A DNA stretch of 64,000 bases from Labrys sp. WJW (GTDB taxonomy: Bacteria; Pseudomonadota; Alphaproteobacteria; Rhizobiales; Labraceae): positions 62,001 through 126,000 of the forward strand of contig NZ_LYXZ01000014.1 of assembly GCF_001676615.1 (NCBI RefSeq). The letters are read 5' to 3'. Each line of letters starts with the position of its first letter. Within the stretch, counting starts at the first letter, position 1. The notes beneath the pieces were generated by a model that was not told where the DNA came from, ran no database searches, and saw only the letters and a list, made by a program, of their open reading frames with translations. The translations under genes and the position numbers were made by a program. Shown in pieces: positions 8,801 to 16,759 of this stretch.

Positions 8801-9148
8801 GGTGGTCTGCAGGCGAACACCGATCTGCACATCGCCCGTCATGGGGACGTCGTGGAATATGGCTGCGCCGACCGGGCGCACGTCGCCATTTACGAAGACG
8901 GTTCCCGACGACAACGTGACGGTTTTCGAGACGGCATCAACGATGATGTCGCAACCGGTCTGCCTGTCGCCATCACGGGCCGTCATGTTGGCGACGCGCT
9001 GGTTGCGGCGCATCTCCATGGTTGCGCCTTCATTGAAGGTGGCGCCGTCGACGAAAGACCGTTCGGAGAACAGGGCGCGCGACCAATTCGGATTGGCCGG
9101 CGCACGGTCATAGGTCATCGGCGGGGCGCCCGCGACTTCGAATGGCAT
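5882..9148 (-). CDS. DUF4815-type phage tail protein
   Basis: 1,088 aa. The N-terminus has the family phrase NWSRALFSERSFVDGATFNE and MRRNQRVANMTARDGDRQTGC, as in DUF4815 proteins of alphaproteobacterial phages. Several beta-sandwich regions follow, including a Thr/Val-rich segment with a VTIINNITNVTNVVRTTTVV run that looks like a fibrous or coiled stretch, then a C-terminal domain ending LKITLNGGPSARPSIADLRAF. It sits between gpI-like and fibre genes, where a large baseplate-attached or fibre-network protein is expected. Start at 9148 is supported by a GAGG about 10 bp upstream. Confidence 0.7.
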   Translation of the reverse strand: MPFEVAGAPPMTYDRAPANPNWSRALFSERSFVDGATFNEGATMEMRRNQRVANMTARDGDRQTGCDIIVDAVSKTVTLSSGTVFVNGDVRPVGAAIFHDVPMTGDVQIGVRLQTTTITHEDDPSLRGLGPGTEAENEPIGARVIESLVWALENDNQPGAFYQVYFLQRGTVIDQTPPSALSGIQNLIAGYDYGLAGHYIVSGNMVQAIGNRGEGQVFSIAAGEANILGYKKIRYGALPLVVPEEFDVETVAAETSMWTSPTGGQHTITVQRPPIAAVSSVVIVKRTTQSVVRGPVPGGTDALQFSSVVAIEQITQGATTFAGNTDYVLSNGNVSWAPGGAEPAAASTYSVTYLYNSPVLPDEVTPTTIKVTGGVNGQPVLVFYTSKLPRVDLVCLDRFGLPVYVKGISTRQSLMAPQPPYGLLKLAEVTNTWMSLPVVNNNGTRRTSQDEIARMKALLFAVAATLDRQASLSKIAASSPVAKRGIFTDNFTTDFYRDQGAPQTAAVNRGVLQLAVDLIEIIPVGNNLVTLPYTEEVVISQPIASSSMKINPHANFNSMPAELRLEPNVDYWKETVTNYLSPITQEFVAAPGQPPGEQTLTVVEDTTQETGSFIREIPVKCTINGFGAGENLATLTFAGIDVKPAGTQTADGNGVLVVNITVPPNIPVGTSRVRATGAADTFAEALYVGNHDIDVVTARMVTLISRDAPPPVTIINNITNVTNVVRTTTVVRTPNTSINTGSEPTRGGSKDPLAQSFAVPEPRQIIGLNFKFTEIGNRAKGVRVQLATMDNGEPTQEVMAEAFINMNTVTIGVPVKPRFGAPIYLVDNDLFCNVILTDDAEHAVAIAKLGDVDPVTQQRIAAQPYTIGDLFSSSNRASWLVMLDADHCFEEVAAKYTSTTLTVELWAGDLDQVSDITIRGTVDIPTEDARFHFEFVRATGEVIALMPGQTWSFAEYVTEHVKVRAVLEGSTNISPILYPGVQIICGRIRPTGTYITKAWAAGNPVTLDAVFAKLIPAGSGATIEMDNSDGVWVPVPEVPGATQPLGDGWTEPAHQLPAFTGLNGRLKITLNGGPSARPSIADLRAFTH

Positions 9149-9159
9149 GGAGTCGAACC

Positions 9160-10272
9160 TCAGAATGTCAGGAGAAAGGTGCAGCGCTCCCGTACGGTGA
9201 GGCCGAACGGGATAGAGACGGCCGACCCCGCCAAGGGGATGCCGCCCGAAAACTGGTCAGGGGTAAGCCACATCAAGCCCGGCTTGAGCCCCACAGCAGG
9301 GCCGCCGCCAAAGACGGGTGCAACCGAAGCTGCTGCCGAGCCAGAGCCGTCGCCGAAATCGGTGCGCGCACGCAGCACCATGGCCGTGGGCGTTGTGGTG
9401 AGCGTCGTCCATTTGCTCGCGCCCACCTGGTATTCGCCAGCCGACGAAACGGCCACGGGATGAATGACAGCGCGGCGGAAACCAATCGGGTTGCCATCGG
9501 CGTCGTCGAAGCGGAGCCATGGCTGATAGGCCGTTACGGCCTCGGCAATGGCATTGCGGCGGGCCTGCGCTGCGGGAACCGACCACACGAAATCTTCGTC
9601 AACCCATAGGTTGTTGTCGCTCCCCCAAGGGCCGCCTTCATCAACAGGCGGAATCCACGCATCGAGGGCGGTAAGTTCGGCCTGCGTCAGTGCCCGGGTG
9701 AAGTCGTAATTCCGACCGAAGGACCATTTCGCGCCGATACCGGGAAGGGTGACGCCGGAATTGTCCGAATAGATCGCATTCGACGCTTTTGACTTGGACG
9801 TGACGAAAGCGCGGACGTCATAGCCCGCGAAGCCTCGGCTAAATTTCGAGCGGACGGGCGGCGATAGGCTGACAATGCCGTCGATGCGTTCCAAGTCCGG
9901 CAGGTCGTGGTCGCGCACCCGGTCAAGCTGGATTTGGAACCTGTTCCAGCGCCTGCGCCAGGTGGGTTCTTCCTCCAATGTGCCGCCGTAGCCGAGCCAT
10001 CCGAGGCCCATAAAGATGGCGGCCGGTGTTCCCCTCACGCGCTGCCACTGAATACCTTCGCGGATCAGCTGATAGAGGCTGGGCACATAGGGAGACAATT
10101 CTCCGAGCCCATACTCATAGATGAGGTACGGCAGGAACGAAGGTGGCGGATTGCCAAGCTTCAAACCGCGCAGTGCGGTGACGTTGGGGTCGACAAGCCC
10201 ATAGATGTCGGAGGCCAGGGAAATCGCCTTCCCGAGGGGAGGCGATGCCGGCGGAAGCAGATCTTCGGCCAT
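9160..10272 (-). CDS. Tail protein I (P2 gpI-like)
   Basis: 370 aa. The N-terminus (LLPPASPPLGKAISLASD) leads into SPYVPSLYQLIREGIQWQRVRGTPAAI, the recognisable gpI signature where the tail-fibre-attachment protein joins the baseplate (compare phage P2 I). A long C-terminal beta-rich extension of ~230 residues is present; ordinary P2 gpI is shorter (~180 aa), so this is an enlarged version. It lies in the conserved order V-W-J-I and starts one base after the J stop. Role: links baseplate gpJ to fibres. Confidence 0.8.
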   Translation of the reverse strand: MAEDLLPPASPPLGKAISLASDIYGLVDPNVTALRGLKLGNPPPSFLPYLIYEYGLGELSPYVPSLYQLIREGIQWQRVRGTPAAIFMGLGWLGYGGTLEEEPTWRRRWNRFQIQLDRVRDHDLPDLERIDGIVSLSPPVRSKFSRGFAGYDVRAFVTSKSKASNAIYSDNSGVTLPGIGAKWSFGRNYDFTRALTQAELTALDAWIPPVDEGGPWGSDNNLWVDEDFVWSVPAAQARRNAIAEAVTAYQPWLRFDDADGNPIGFRRAVIHPVAVSSAGEYQVGASKWTTLTTTPTAMVLRARTDFGDGSGSAAASVAPVFGGGPAVGLKPGLMWLTPDQFSGGIPLAGSAVSIPFGLTVRERCTFLLTF

Positions 10273-10273
10273 G

Positions 10274-11131
10274 TCAGTACGCGCGGCCGCGGTTGTTCAA
10301 AACGATGTTTCGGATCGAAATGGCCTGTTCCGGCGACGCCACGACGTCGGCAGCCGGGGAGATAACCGCCACCTTCTGCACGCCAGCCTTCATGAGGCGG
10401 GCCGATATCCATGCGCGGACGAGGTCGAAGCCGAGACCGGTTTCGCTTGTCCACGCCGCCCGCAGGCCATCTGATAGCGTTTGAATGACGCTGTCGGGGG
10501 TTTCCGGCAGGAGCCATATGTCGGCCTCGATGTCCACCACGCTGAAAACGGCAGACCGAACCACTATGGTGTCATTCACCATGCGCACCGCAGGGTCGTT
10601 CACAGCGGCGCGGACGAGGGCCAACAAAGGCTCATCCGCTACGCCATTGTTGTCGGCCGCATACACCGCGATGTAGACGGTGGGATCGTCGCCATCGCGA
10701 TACACCACGGCGTCGGCGACACGCACGCTCGCCCCCAACGCAACGGAGCGATACCGGGGCGCGGTGCCACCAGTTGACCGGCCCTGAATTGCGAGGATGA
10801 CGCGACGCTTGAAAGCGTCATCGAGTTCGCCCGGCAACCTCACCACGCCATAGAATGCCGCCAAGTGGTCGAGGTCCGACTTTTGCGCCCCTGCCAGCAG
10901 GTTCGCCCACACCACATAGTTGATGCGCTCGCGCACCAGCGTTTCGCGGCCGGCGAACGTCTCAATGAGGATCCGCAGCGGCTCGTCTTCCAAATCGATG
11001 ACGCCGGCAGCGTCGGGGAAGAGTTCCAGCAGGCGGTCGCGCATGCGCGCGATAATCACCTCGGAATCTACTTCCTCAATGGCAGTCGGGGGCGGATACC
11101 CCGACAGGTCGAAAACGGTTGAATCAGCCAT
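10274..11131 (-). CDS. Baseplate assembly protein J (P2 gpJ / Mu gp47-like)
   Basis: 285 aa from MADSTVFDLSGYPPPTAIEEVD. Characteristic elements are DSEVIIARMRDRLLELFP near the start, LEDEPLRILIETFAGRETLVRERINYVV, LLAGAQKSDLDHLAAFYGVVRLPGE, and a TGGTAPRYRSVALGASVRV motif. The protein forms the periphery of the contractile-tail baseplate. The internal ATG at 11131 is preferred because the upstream extension lies entirely inside the W gene; it leaves an 8-bp overlap with W. Confidence 0.88.
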   Translation of the reverse strand: MADSTVFDLSGYPPPTAIEEVDSEVIIARMRDRLLELFPDAAGVIDLEDEPLRILIETFAGRETLVRERINYVVWANLLAGAQKSDLDHLAAFYGVVRLPGELDDAFKRRVILAIQGRSTGGTAPRYRSVALGASVRVADAVVYRDGDDPTVYIAVYAADNNGVADEPLLALVRAAVNDPAVRMVNDTIVVRSAVFSVVDIEADIWLLPETPDSVIQTLSDGLRAAWTSETGLGFDLVRAWISARLMKAGVQKVAVISPAADVVASPEQAISIRNIVLNNRGRAY

Positions 11132-11537
11132 TTTGTGTCGGGGTCGTATCGATGATGGTAACGGCTGCGGTGCCGATGTTGGACACCAGCACGCGCTTGT
11201 TGCCGTAGACCGTGAAATCCCCAAGCGGCGCGCGCGGTCGCCACTGCACTTCGATTTGAAGCCCGGCCTTACCGCCGCGGTCGACTGACACTGGCGTAAC
11301 GCGCGTCAGTACCACCCGAGGGTCCTGCAGCAAGGCGATGCCGACAGCTGCGAAGAAACGAAGGAACGTTTCCGGGACCATGTTCTCGCCAAGCAGGCGG
11401 GGCGTTGCGCTACCGAAGTCGCGGCGCAAGAAGCGTTCCCCGAAGTTGGTCGAGAAAATGATCCCCATGCCCTGAACGGTGGACTCCCATCCCTCGATGC
11501 GACGTCCGGTCGTCCAGTTCAAACCGACAAGCGGCAT
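11124..11537 (-). CDS. Baseplate wedge protein W (gp25-like)
   Basis: 137 aa with GWESTVQGMGIIFSTNFGERFLRRDFGS near the N-terminus, the gpW/gp25 signature, and a C-terminal beta segment (LQIEVQWRPRAPLGDF). gp25-family proteins start sheath assembly and carry a conserved Glu-Pro-Arg-type core in T4; here the phrase GERFLRRDFGSA plays the equivalent place. It is located directly between V and J. Confidence 0.88.
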   Translation of the reverse strand: MPLVGLNWTTGRRIEGWESTVQGMGIIFSTNFGERFLRRDFGSATPRLLGENMVPETFLRFFAAVGIALLQDPRVVLTRVTPVSVDRGGKAGLQIEVQWRPRAPLGDFTVYGNKRVLVSNIGTAAVTIIDTTPTQNG

Positions 11538-11543
11538 TGCGGA

Positions 11544-11735
11544 TCAGGCCTTGCCGCCTTTGGGCGCGGGCTTGTCCTCGTCGGGCCTCTTCTCGGGCGC
11601 CAACTCGATGGTGCCGAGCATCAGTTCGTATTCCGCCTGGTTGGCCGTAAGCCAAAGCTTGCCATCCTTGGGCTTGCGGGCACCGGCAACGAACGGGCCG
11701 GCCTTGTCGGTGACAAGATAGAGCTTCTTTTCCAT
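11544..11735 (-). CDS. Small phage baseplate-region protein
   Basis: About 63 aa, MEKKLYLVTDKAGPFVAG, with a Pro/Lys-rich tail (KRPDEDKPAPKGGKA). I chose ATG at 11735 because a GAGG lies 6 bp upstream; an in-frame ATG at 11747 overlapping the V stop as ATGA is equally possible. Small proteins of this type, with a single beta-domain and charged tail, occur between baseplate genes of alphaproteobacterial phages; the function is unknown. Confidence 0.55.
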   Translation of the reverse strand: MEKKLYLVTDKAGPFVAGARKPKDGKLWLTANQAEYELMLGTIELAPEKRPDEDKPAPKGGKA

Positions 11736-11743
11736 TGGGAACC

Positions 11744-12328
11744 TCATGCAGGCGGCCCGGTATTCGCCGGGCCGGGCAAAACGCCTGTGTGAATATGATC
11801 GTGTCCGACGTTCTTGCCCTCGTGTTCGAAGGCACCGCCCGAGGCCTTGAAGTCACCTTCAATGGTAACGTTGCCCTTGATCGTGACGTCTGACACGATG
11901 GCGACTTTGTCGTTGATGGTGACGGATACACCGCCTTTGGTGACCTGCAGGTCGCTGCCATCCAGCTTGATGCGGAAGCCGCCATAGGTGGCAACGTTCT
12001 CGTCGCCTTTCGTGCTGGGGCTCGGGTTCGCATCCGATTTCGTCATCGGGATAGCGAGCCCCTGGCGAAAGTCGCCGGCACCGGCAAGCGCCGTCATCTG
12101 TTGCCCGATCGACGGTGGTGTGTGCACCTTCAATGCGCCCATGAACTGCGCATATGGGATGGGCGCGGACAGGAAAGGTTCGTCATCGGTTCCGCCCAGC
12201 CGCAGCCGGACGGTTCCTGCATCAGCGTCAACGGAGTGCACCGGCCCCTGCGTGACCATGCCGTCCAGCTTGCGCTCGACTTCGGCGATCCTCGCCAGGA
12301 GGTGCGCCAGCACGTCGTCAAACGTCAT
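11744..12328 (-). CDS. Baseplate assembly protein V (central spike, P2 gpV / Mu gp45-like)
   Basis: 194 aa. The N-terminus has a coiled helix (LARIAEVERKLDGMV) then an OB-like domain (GPVHSVDADAGTVRLRLG). The C-terminal beta-helix repeat region (TINDKVAIVSDVTIKGNVTIEGDF) leads to the tip GHDHIHTGVLPGPANTGPP. The HxH motif in the tip is the conserved iron-binding apex of phage spikes, used to puncture the outer membrane. It heads the V-W-J-I baseplate order. Confidence 0.9.
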   Translation of the reverse strand: MTFDDVLAHLLARIAEVERKLDGMVTQGPVHSVDADAGTVRLRLGGTDDEPFLSAPIPYAQFMGALKVHTPPSIGQQMTALAGAGDFRQGLAIPMTKSDANPSPSTKGDENVATYGGFRIKLDGSDLQVTKGGVSVTINDKVAIVSDVTIKGNVTIEGDFKASGGAFEHEGKNVGHDHIHTGVLPGPANTGPPA

Positions 12329-13095
12329 GGCGCCGGCGTGCTGTCGGCGATGACTAGGTCACCGGCTTCTGCATCCTCAACCGTCCATTGTGTAATGGCG
12401 GCCGAGTCGGGCGGCTGCAAACGGCCAAGACCAATGCCGTGAATAGCCTCAGAAGTGAGGCCCAGCGCGTAGCGGGCCTCTTCCCACTCGGGGATATCGG
12501 CCGGGCTCTCAATGGCGCGTTGCATCAGATCAGCAAACGGCTGCATGTCGGGCTCGGCCCGCATCGCGTCGAGGAATTCGCCCCACGGCGTGGCCGGGTC
12601 GATTTCACCGAACTGCGGATCGGCTATCAGTTCCACGGTAAGGATGTATTCGCGCGCCTGCACGCGAACGCCTTTTTCCGTCTCGATGATGAACGGGCGG
12701 CTCGTCAGTTCCTTGACGCCTACCGTGAACAGCTTCCACAGCCGCCCCCATGGGGTGGTGTCGTCGTCCAACGCGCGCGTGATTTGCCGCCAGACGAGGG
12801 CATAGACAAGATCCGATGCCGAGTTGCGCACGGCCAACGGCGTGCCCTCGACGACAACCTTATCGGCGGGCAAGTGCACGTGGATGGAAATATCGGCCAA
12901 GCGGTCGATGGCCAACATATCGCGCCCGCAGGCTTTGCCGCCATCTTCGCCGCCGAACACGGCAATGCGGACACCATCGAGGACAGCCCCGAGGGGGTTT
13001 TGCGGGGCAAATGTCACGTCATTGTCTGCAAGCGTGCGGCCACGAAGCGCATAGGTGAGCGAGACACCAGCGGCAAAGGCGATGATGCTGCTCAC
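12325..13095 (-). CDS. Phage head-tail/tail-completion region protein
   Basis: 256 aa using GTG at 13095, which overlaps the preceding stop as GTGA. The sequence begins VSSIIAFAAGVSLTYALRG and is mixed alpha/beta, with an acidic C-terminal half rich in Trp and Pro (DPATPWGEFLDAMRAEPDMQPF). It lies between the capsid-region joiner gene and the spike gene, the usual site of head-completion or tail-terminator proteins. I do not recognise a specific family. Confidence 0.5.
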   Translation of the reverse strand: MSSIIAFAAGVSLTYALRGRTLADNDVTFAPQNPLGAVLDGVRIAVFGGEDGGKACGRDMLAIDRLADISIHVHLPADKVVVEGTPLAVRNSASDLVYALVWRQITRALDDDTTPWGRLWKLFTVGVKELTSRPFIIETEKGVRVQAREYILTVELIADPQFGEIDPATPWGEFLDAMRAEPDMQPFADLMQRAIESPADIPEWEEARYALGLTSEAIHGIGLGRLQPPDSAAITQWTVEDAEAGDLVIADSTPAP

Positions 13096-13496
13096 TTCGT
13101 GATCCTCACGCACTTGAAGGCGACGCGTCCGACTTCGCTCGGGTGGGGTGAGACCACCTCATACTTAGATCTGTCGGCGCGCTTCGTGGCGATGATGTCA
13201 CCTTCCTGCGGCCATGCCCTGGTGCCGAAGTCGTTGACATCGAAGTCAATCACGACGCGATCCAGCAGGCGGTCGACTTGGTCGGCATTGCGGGACCCGC
13301 GCCCTTCGTTCCGTCCTGCGAAGGTGCGCTCGTCGACGATGCCGACGATATCGTATTCCACGCGAGACGGATCCGGCCCGCCGACGACAAAAGCACCATT
13401 GGATTGCGGCAAGACGCGGAGGTCTTCACCGAATGCCGTTGCAAGGGCGGGGCCGGCGTCCTGCCACATGCTGGCGAAGTCGGATAGCGAAACCAT
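13092..13496 (-). CDS. Probable head-closure/head-tail attachment protein
   Basis: 134 aa from MVSLSDFASMWQDAGPALA at 13496. The N-terminal helix and the central FVVGGPDPSRVEYDIVGIVDERTF strand region, followed by VDRLLDRVVIDFDVNDFG, resemble small head-tail joining proteins with a beta-barrel (lambda gpFII type). The C-terminal end EVGRVAFKCVRITK continues directly into the next gene by GTGA overlap. Location directly after the capsid gene supports this role. Confidence 0.5.
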   Translation of the reverse strand: MVSLSDFASMWQDAGPALATAFGEDLRVLPQSNGAFVVGGPDPSRVEYDIVGIVDERTFAGRNEGRGSRNADQVDRLLDRVVIDFDVNDFGTRAWPQEGDIIATKRADRSKYEVVSPHPSEVGRVAFKCVRITK

Positions 13497-13520
13497 GATG
13501 GTTCCCTTTCGGCTCATTGA

Positions 13521-13544
13521 AGCGCCCGCATCACTGCGGGCGCT
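13521..13544 (-). terminator. GC-rich hairpin after the capsid gene
   Basis: AGCGCCCGCA pairs with TGCGGGCGCT around a four-base loop (10 perfect base pairs). It lies between the capsid stop and the next start on the minus strand. There is no T-run, so it may attenuate or protect the capsid mRNA end rather than act as a full terminator. Confidence 0.5.
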
Positions 13545-13562
13545 CTGTCAGCCGAAGACGGC

Positions 13563-14633
13563 TTATTCCGTCACCGTGCGGAGGATTTCCGGACGCGTGC
13601 AGATGAACAGCGGATAGCTGTAGATTTCGAGGTCGACGAAGCGCGGATTGGTGCGCTTTTCGATTTCGATTTCCGAATACATGTCGCGGCCGGGAGTGTT
13701 GACGTACGCGAACGCCTCGCCGGGCGACTGCGCGCGCATGAAAACGCCGGGCGCGTTGATGGGGAACAACTTCGCTTCCTTCGGACGGACGCCCATTGCC
13801 TGGCGGGTACCCGGCTCGGCTTTCTCGTCGAAGTCATCGACACCGCGATAGTTGATCCACAGCACGCCGCCATACCAGTAGACGGCGAAGGCGCCGGTGA
13901 GACTATCGGCCGCCGGGCCGAAGGCGTTCCGGAGGGCCTGGGCCTGCACGGTGTTGAGGTAGGTTTCACGCACCGTCTTGTGGTTGGTCAGCTTGTCAAA
14001 GAAGCTGTCACCGCAGAGAGCCGCCGCATAGGTATTCGGCAGCCACAGGCCCTGCGCCGCGCGCGCCATCGGACGCAGGACTTTCTGCCTGATGGCAAGC
14101 TCCACGTCGGTGGTGGCGGTGCTCAATCCCAGCGAGATCGGATCCGGCCGCTCGATATTGAATTCGGCAAACCAGTCAACAATCACCGTGCCGTCCGCGT
14201 CGAGAACAAGGCCATTGATCATGCCAAGGCGATGGTTCTCGAAGGTGAGTTCCAGATCGCGGCGAAGCTCGGTCTGCTTCTCGACCACCAGTTCCTGCAC
14301 CTGCATAAGTTCGGTTTCCGAACCGAATGCACGGATGCCTTGGATTTCCGCAGCGTTGACACGGTCGCCCTTGGCAAGGCGCACGGTATCGAAGCGCCGC
14401 AGCTTGCGCTTGTTGGTGCGGCCCTGTTCCAGCGGGGCACCGCGCGCCGACGTCTGGATGATGGCCAGCTTCTTGCCCTTCTCTTCGATCGAAGCGAATT
14501 CGGTGCGAATGGGCATTGGGCGGGCCAGATTGAGCGACCCCAGCAGCATCGGTTCGTAGGGGATGCGCTGAATGGTGCCGGTCAGGGAGCCCATGGAAAA
14601 GGCGTCCTGACGGAAAATGTCCATGTGTGCCAT
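13563..14633 (-). CDS. Major capsid protein (lambda E family)
   Basis: 356 aa. Phage_cap_E-type features: MDIFRQDAFSMGSLTGTIQRIPYEP at the N-terminus, EEKGKKLAIIQTSARG, an AKGDRVNAAEIQGIRAFGSETEL segment, and the long helix ELVVEKQTELRRDLELTFENH. Length matches lambda gpE (~341 aa). It forms the HK97-fold icosahedral shell. The start is supported by an AGAGAGGC about 6 bp before ATG at 14633. It follows the decoration-protein gene as in lambda (D-E). Confidence 0.92.
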   Translation of the reverse strand: MAHMDIFRQDAFSMGSLTGTIQRIPYEPMLLGSLNLARPMPIRTEFASIEEKGKKLAIIQTSARGAPLEQGRTNKRKLRRFDTVRLAKGDRVNAAEIQGIRAFGSETELMQVQELVVEKQTELRRDLELTFENHRLGMINGLVLDADGTVIVDWFAEFNIERPDPISLGLSTATTDVELAIRQKVLRPMARAAQGLWLPNTYAAALCGDSFFDKLTNHKTVRETYLNTVQAQALRNAFGPAADSLTGAFAVYWYGGVLWINYRGVDDFDEKAEPGTRQAMGVRPKEAKLFPINAPGVFMRAQSPGEAFAYVNTPGRDMYSEIEIEKRTNPRFVDLEIYSYPLFICTRPEILRTVTE

Positions 14634-14667
14634 GGTCGTGCCTCTCTATTATTCCGTGACGACCACG

Positions 14668-15297
14668 TCAGCGGAGGATGATGCCTGCCATCTTCAGCTG
14701 CGCGACGGCGGTCGCGCGCTGGTCATTGGTGATGCTGGCGGGGAAAACGATTTCGTCGTGGTGCACTTCGCAGTCACGGACGAAGGCGACGCCATGCACC
14801 TCGGCGTCAGCCGCGAAGGCAGGCGCGTAAAGAATGCCGGCGGCGACCTGGCTGCCATCGTTCGCGGTGGGATTCAGCCTGACAAACTTACCGCCGCCAG
14901 CCGTGACCGAGATATGGAAGCCATCACCAGCCACGAAGGCGGTGGCGCCGGCCGTGATGGTGAAACCCACGTCATCGGAATAGGCGGTGCCTGCCGTGCC
15001 GGCGGCCATCGTCTTGCCGAGTGGGTCCGTGACGGTGAAAGCGGTAGCCGAGGTGAATTCCACCTCGTAAACACCATCGAGCGCGCCAGTCAAAACGGTG
15101 ACTGCCGAGATCGTGCCATTACCGGTGTTGCCGTCAACGGCCGACGCGGTGGCCGAACCGTTGCCGTTGAAGCCGAGCACGGTACCGGCCTCAAGATTGG
15201 CACCTGCACCGATGATGATGGCTTCGCGAGAACGATAGCCTGCGGCCTCGCTTACCAGAAATTCGGCCGCATGGCGGCCTTCCGTGAAGACGGTCAT
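14668..15297 (-). CDS. Head decoration protein (lambda D-like, enlarged)
   Basis: 209 aa. N-terminal VFTEGRHAAEFLVSEAAGYRSREA and C-terminal GILYAPAFAADAEVHGVAFVRDCEV match lambda gpD-type decoration proteins, trimeric capsid-stabilising caps. Between them lies a ~100-residue Gly/Thr-rich domain (SAVTVLTGALDGVYEVEFTSATAFTV), so the protein is about twice the usual length (lambda D is 110 aa). The insert is probably a surface-exposed Ig-like or beta-sandwich extension. It lies between the protease/scaffold gene and capsid gene. Confidence 0.8.
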   Translation of the reverse strand: MTVFTEGRHAAEFLVSEAAGYRSREAIIIGAGANLEAGTVLGFNGNGSATASAVDGNTGNGTISAVTVLTGALDGVYEVEFTSATAFTVTDPLGKTMAAGTAGTAYSDDVGFTITAGATAFVAGDGFHISVTAGGGKFVRLNPTANDGSQVAAGILYAPAFAADAEVHGVAFVRDCEVHHDEIVFPASITNDQRATAVAQLKMAGIILR

Positions 15298-15334
15298 GGG
15301 GAACTCCTAAGGGTCCGTCAGATGGTGGGAGGGG

Positions 15335-15829
15335 TTAGCGCTTGAAGCCGAACCGCTGGCTGACACGCTCGATGGCACGGTTGTAGCCTGCGGTTACGGC
15401 ATCCGTGGTGTTGCCTTCCCTCACCGTGTGGGAGGTCGACAGGTTGTGCGTTTCGATCGCCTCGTCGGCTTCGGCGGCGGCGTCGAGGATTGATTTGCGG
15501 GCCGCGTCGACCGAAACCCGGCCTGAAATGGCTTTGGCCAGATCGAACGAAACGCCCATCTTGGCCGCCTGCGCGGAAAGGGACGCCAGTTCGCTGCAGC
15601 GCTGGGTTTCGAGGGCGGCGGCGTCCAACGACTGCGGCGCAGCCGCTGCGGGCTGACGCTTGGGCGCGGTAGCGGTCGGTGCTGCGGCGGGCGCATCCGC
15701 CTCGCCTTCGCCCTCGTCGTCACCTTCGCCGGTGCCTTCGCTGGTCTGGTTGTCGAGGGTGCGGTCTTCCTCGATGTCCGCCGTGGCGTTGGCATTCGCC
15801 TGCGGCTTTCCGCGCTGCGTCCTGGACAT
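15335..15829 (-). CDS. Nested in-frame scaffold protein (Nu3-like)
   Basis: In-frame ATG at codon 311 of the protease gene is preceded by AAAGGA with an 8-base spacer, a strong Shine-Dalgarno inside a coding region. Translation from it gives 164 aa: an acidic linker rich in Glu, Gly and Ala, then a helical scaffold-like C-terminus ending FGFKR. Lambda makes Nu3 scaffold the same way from within gene C. This is inferred from sequence; expression is not shown. Confidence 0.65.
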   Translation of the reverse strand: MSRTQRGKPQANANATADIEEDRTLDNQTSEGTGEGDDEGEGEADAPAAAPTATAPKRQPAAAAPQSLDAAALETQRCSELASLSAQAAKMGVSFDLAKAISGRVSVDAARKSILDAAAEADEAIETHNLSTSHTVREGNTTDAVTAGYNRAIERVSQRFGFKR

Positions 15830-16759
15830 GACATAAGTCCTTTGCTGATCCACCGCAAAGCGGCGGGTTGCGGTTGAGGGCGTCTCGTCGAGATATTCGG
15901 CAAAGGCCTGCATGGCCTCGGCAAGCGTGCCCAGTTCGTCGGCAAAGCCGACATCAATGGCTTTCTGCCCGCGATAGACGCGGGCTTGAGTGTCGCGCAC
16001 GGCCTCCGCGCTCATGCGCCGATTGGCAGCGACGAGGTCGACGAACGAAGCGTACAGGTCGTCAATGTCGTCCTGCTCTTCCGCCTTGGCTTCGTCGGAC
16101 AGCGGAATGTGGGGATTGCCGTCAATCTTCCGCTCGCCGGCATAGATAAAGGTCCACTTCTGGCCCGCCATCTGATCGGCCTTGGTGACGTCGACATGAG
16201 CAGCGACAACGCCGACCGACCCCACCACGCCCATTTGCGGGATCCAGATTTTGTCGGCTGCCGAGGCGATGGCGAAAGCAGCAGAGGCGGCCGCCTCGTT
16301 CGCGATGGCCCACATGGGCTTTTCGTTGACGCGGCTGATTTCCGCGATGGACGAAACCAGATCGAAGCAGCCGCTCGCCTGCCCACCAAAGCTGTCGATA
16401 TCGAGCATGATTCCGCGAACGGCGGGGCTTTCGGCCATCTCGATAACGGCGGCCTCGATGCGCTGATAGCTGGCCATGCCGGACATGGCGTCGAGCCAGG
16501 ATCCGCGACGAACAAGGGTGCCGTAGACGGGCAGCACAGCAATTCCGCCGTCTGCCAGGTAGCCGCCGTGCTCGAAATTCCCGGCAGTGCTGCCGCCACC
16601 ACGCGCCTCACGTTCGGGACGTTCGGCGGTGGCCTCAATGGGTTGGCCTGAAAGCAACCGCGCGCCAATGGCATCGAGGATGGTTTGCAGCTTCTTGCCC
16701 TGCAGCAGGTGCGGTGTGTTGAACACCTGCGACACCAGGGAAGGGAGGTCGCGGCTCAT
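15335..16759 (-). CDS. S49 head maturation protease with C-terminal scaffold (lambda C / Nu3-like)
   Basis: 474 aa. The N-terminal ~290 residues are an S49/SppA-fold protease: the ClpP/crotonase-like core has DIDSFGGQASG and the predicted nucleophile Ser159 in ANEAAASAAFAI. Lys211 in AGERKIDGNPHIP is the likely general base, the 52-residue spacing seen in single-domain SppA enzymes. A charged Pro/Ala/Glu-rich linker follows, then a helical C-terminal domain. In lambda, this gene pair gives the protease C and the scaffold Nu3; a nested start (listed separately) supports the same arrangement. It overlaps the portal stop by 4 bp. Confidence 0.88.
   Translation of the reverse strand: MSRDLPSLVSQVFNTPHLLQGKKLQTILDAIGARLLSGQPIEATAERPEREARGGGSTAGNFEHGGYLADGGIAVLPVYGTLVRRGSWLDAMSGMASYQRIEAAVIEMAESPAVRGIMLDIDSFGGQASGCFDLVSSIAEISRVNEKPMWAIANEAAASAAFAIASAADKIWIPQMGVVGSVGVVAAHVDVTKADQMAGQKWTFIYAGERKIDGNPHIPLSDEAKAEEQDDIDDLYASFVDLVAANRRMSAEAVRDTQARVYRGQKAIDVGFADELGTLAEAMQAFAEYLDETPSTATRRFAVDQQRTYVMSRTQRGKPQANANATADIEEDRTLDNQTSEGTGEGDDEGEGEADAPAAAPTATAPKRQPAAAAPQSLDAAALETQRCSELASLSAQAAKMGVSFDLAKAISGRVSVDAARKSILDAAAEADEAIETHNLSTSHTVREGNTTDAVTAGYNRAIERVSQRFGFKR

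Noticed and set aside
8015..9463. 482-aa plus-strand ORF
   Set aside because: Antisense to the DUF4815 tail gene; sequence has no recognisable domain and codon pattern mirrors the real gene.
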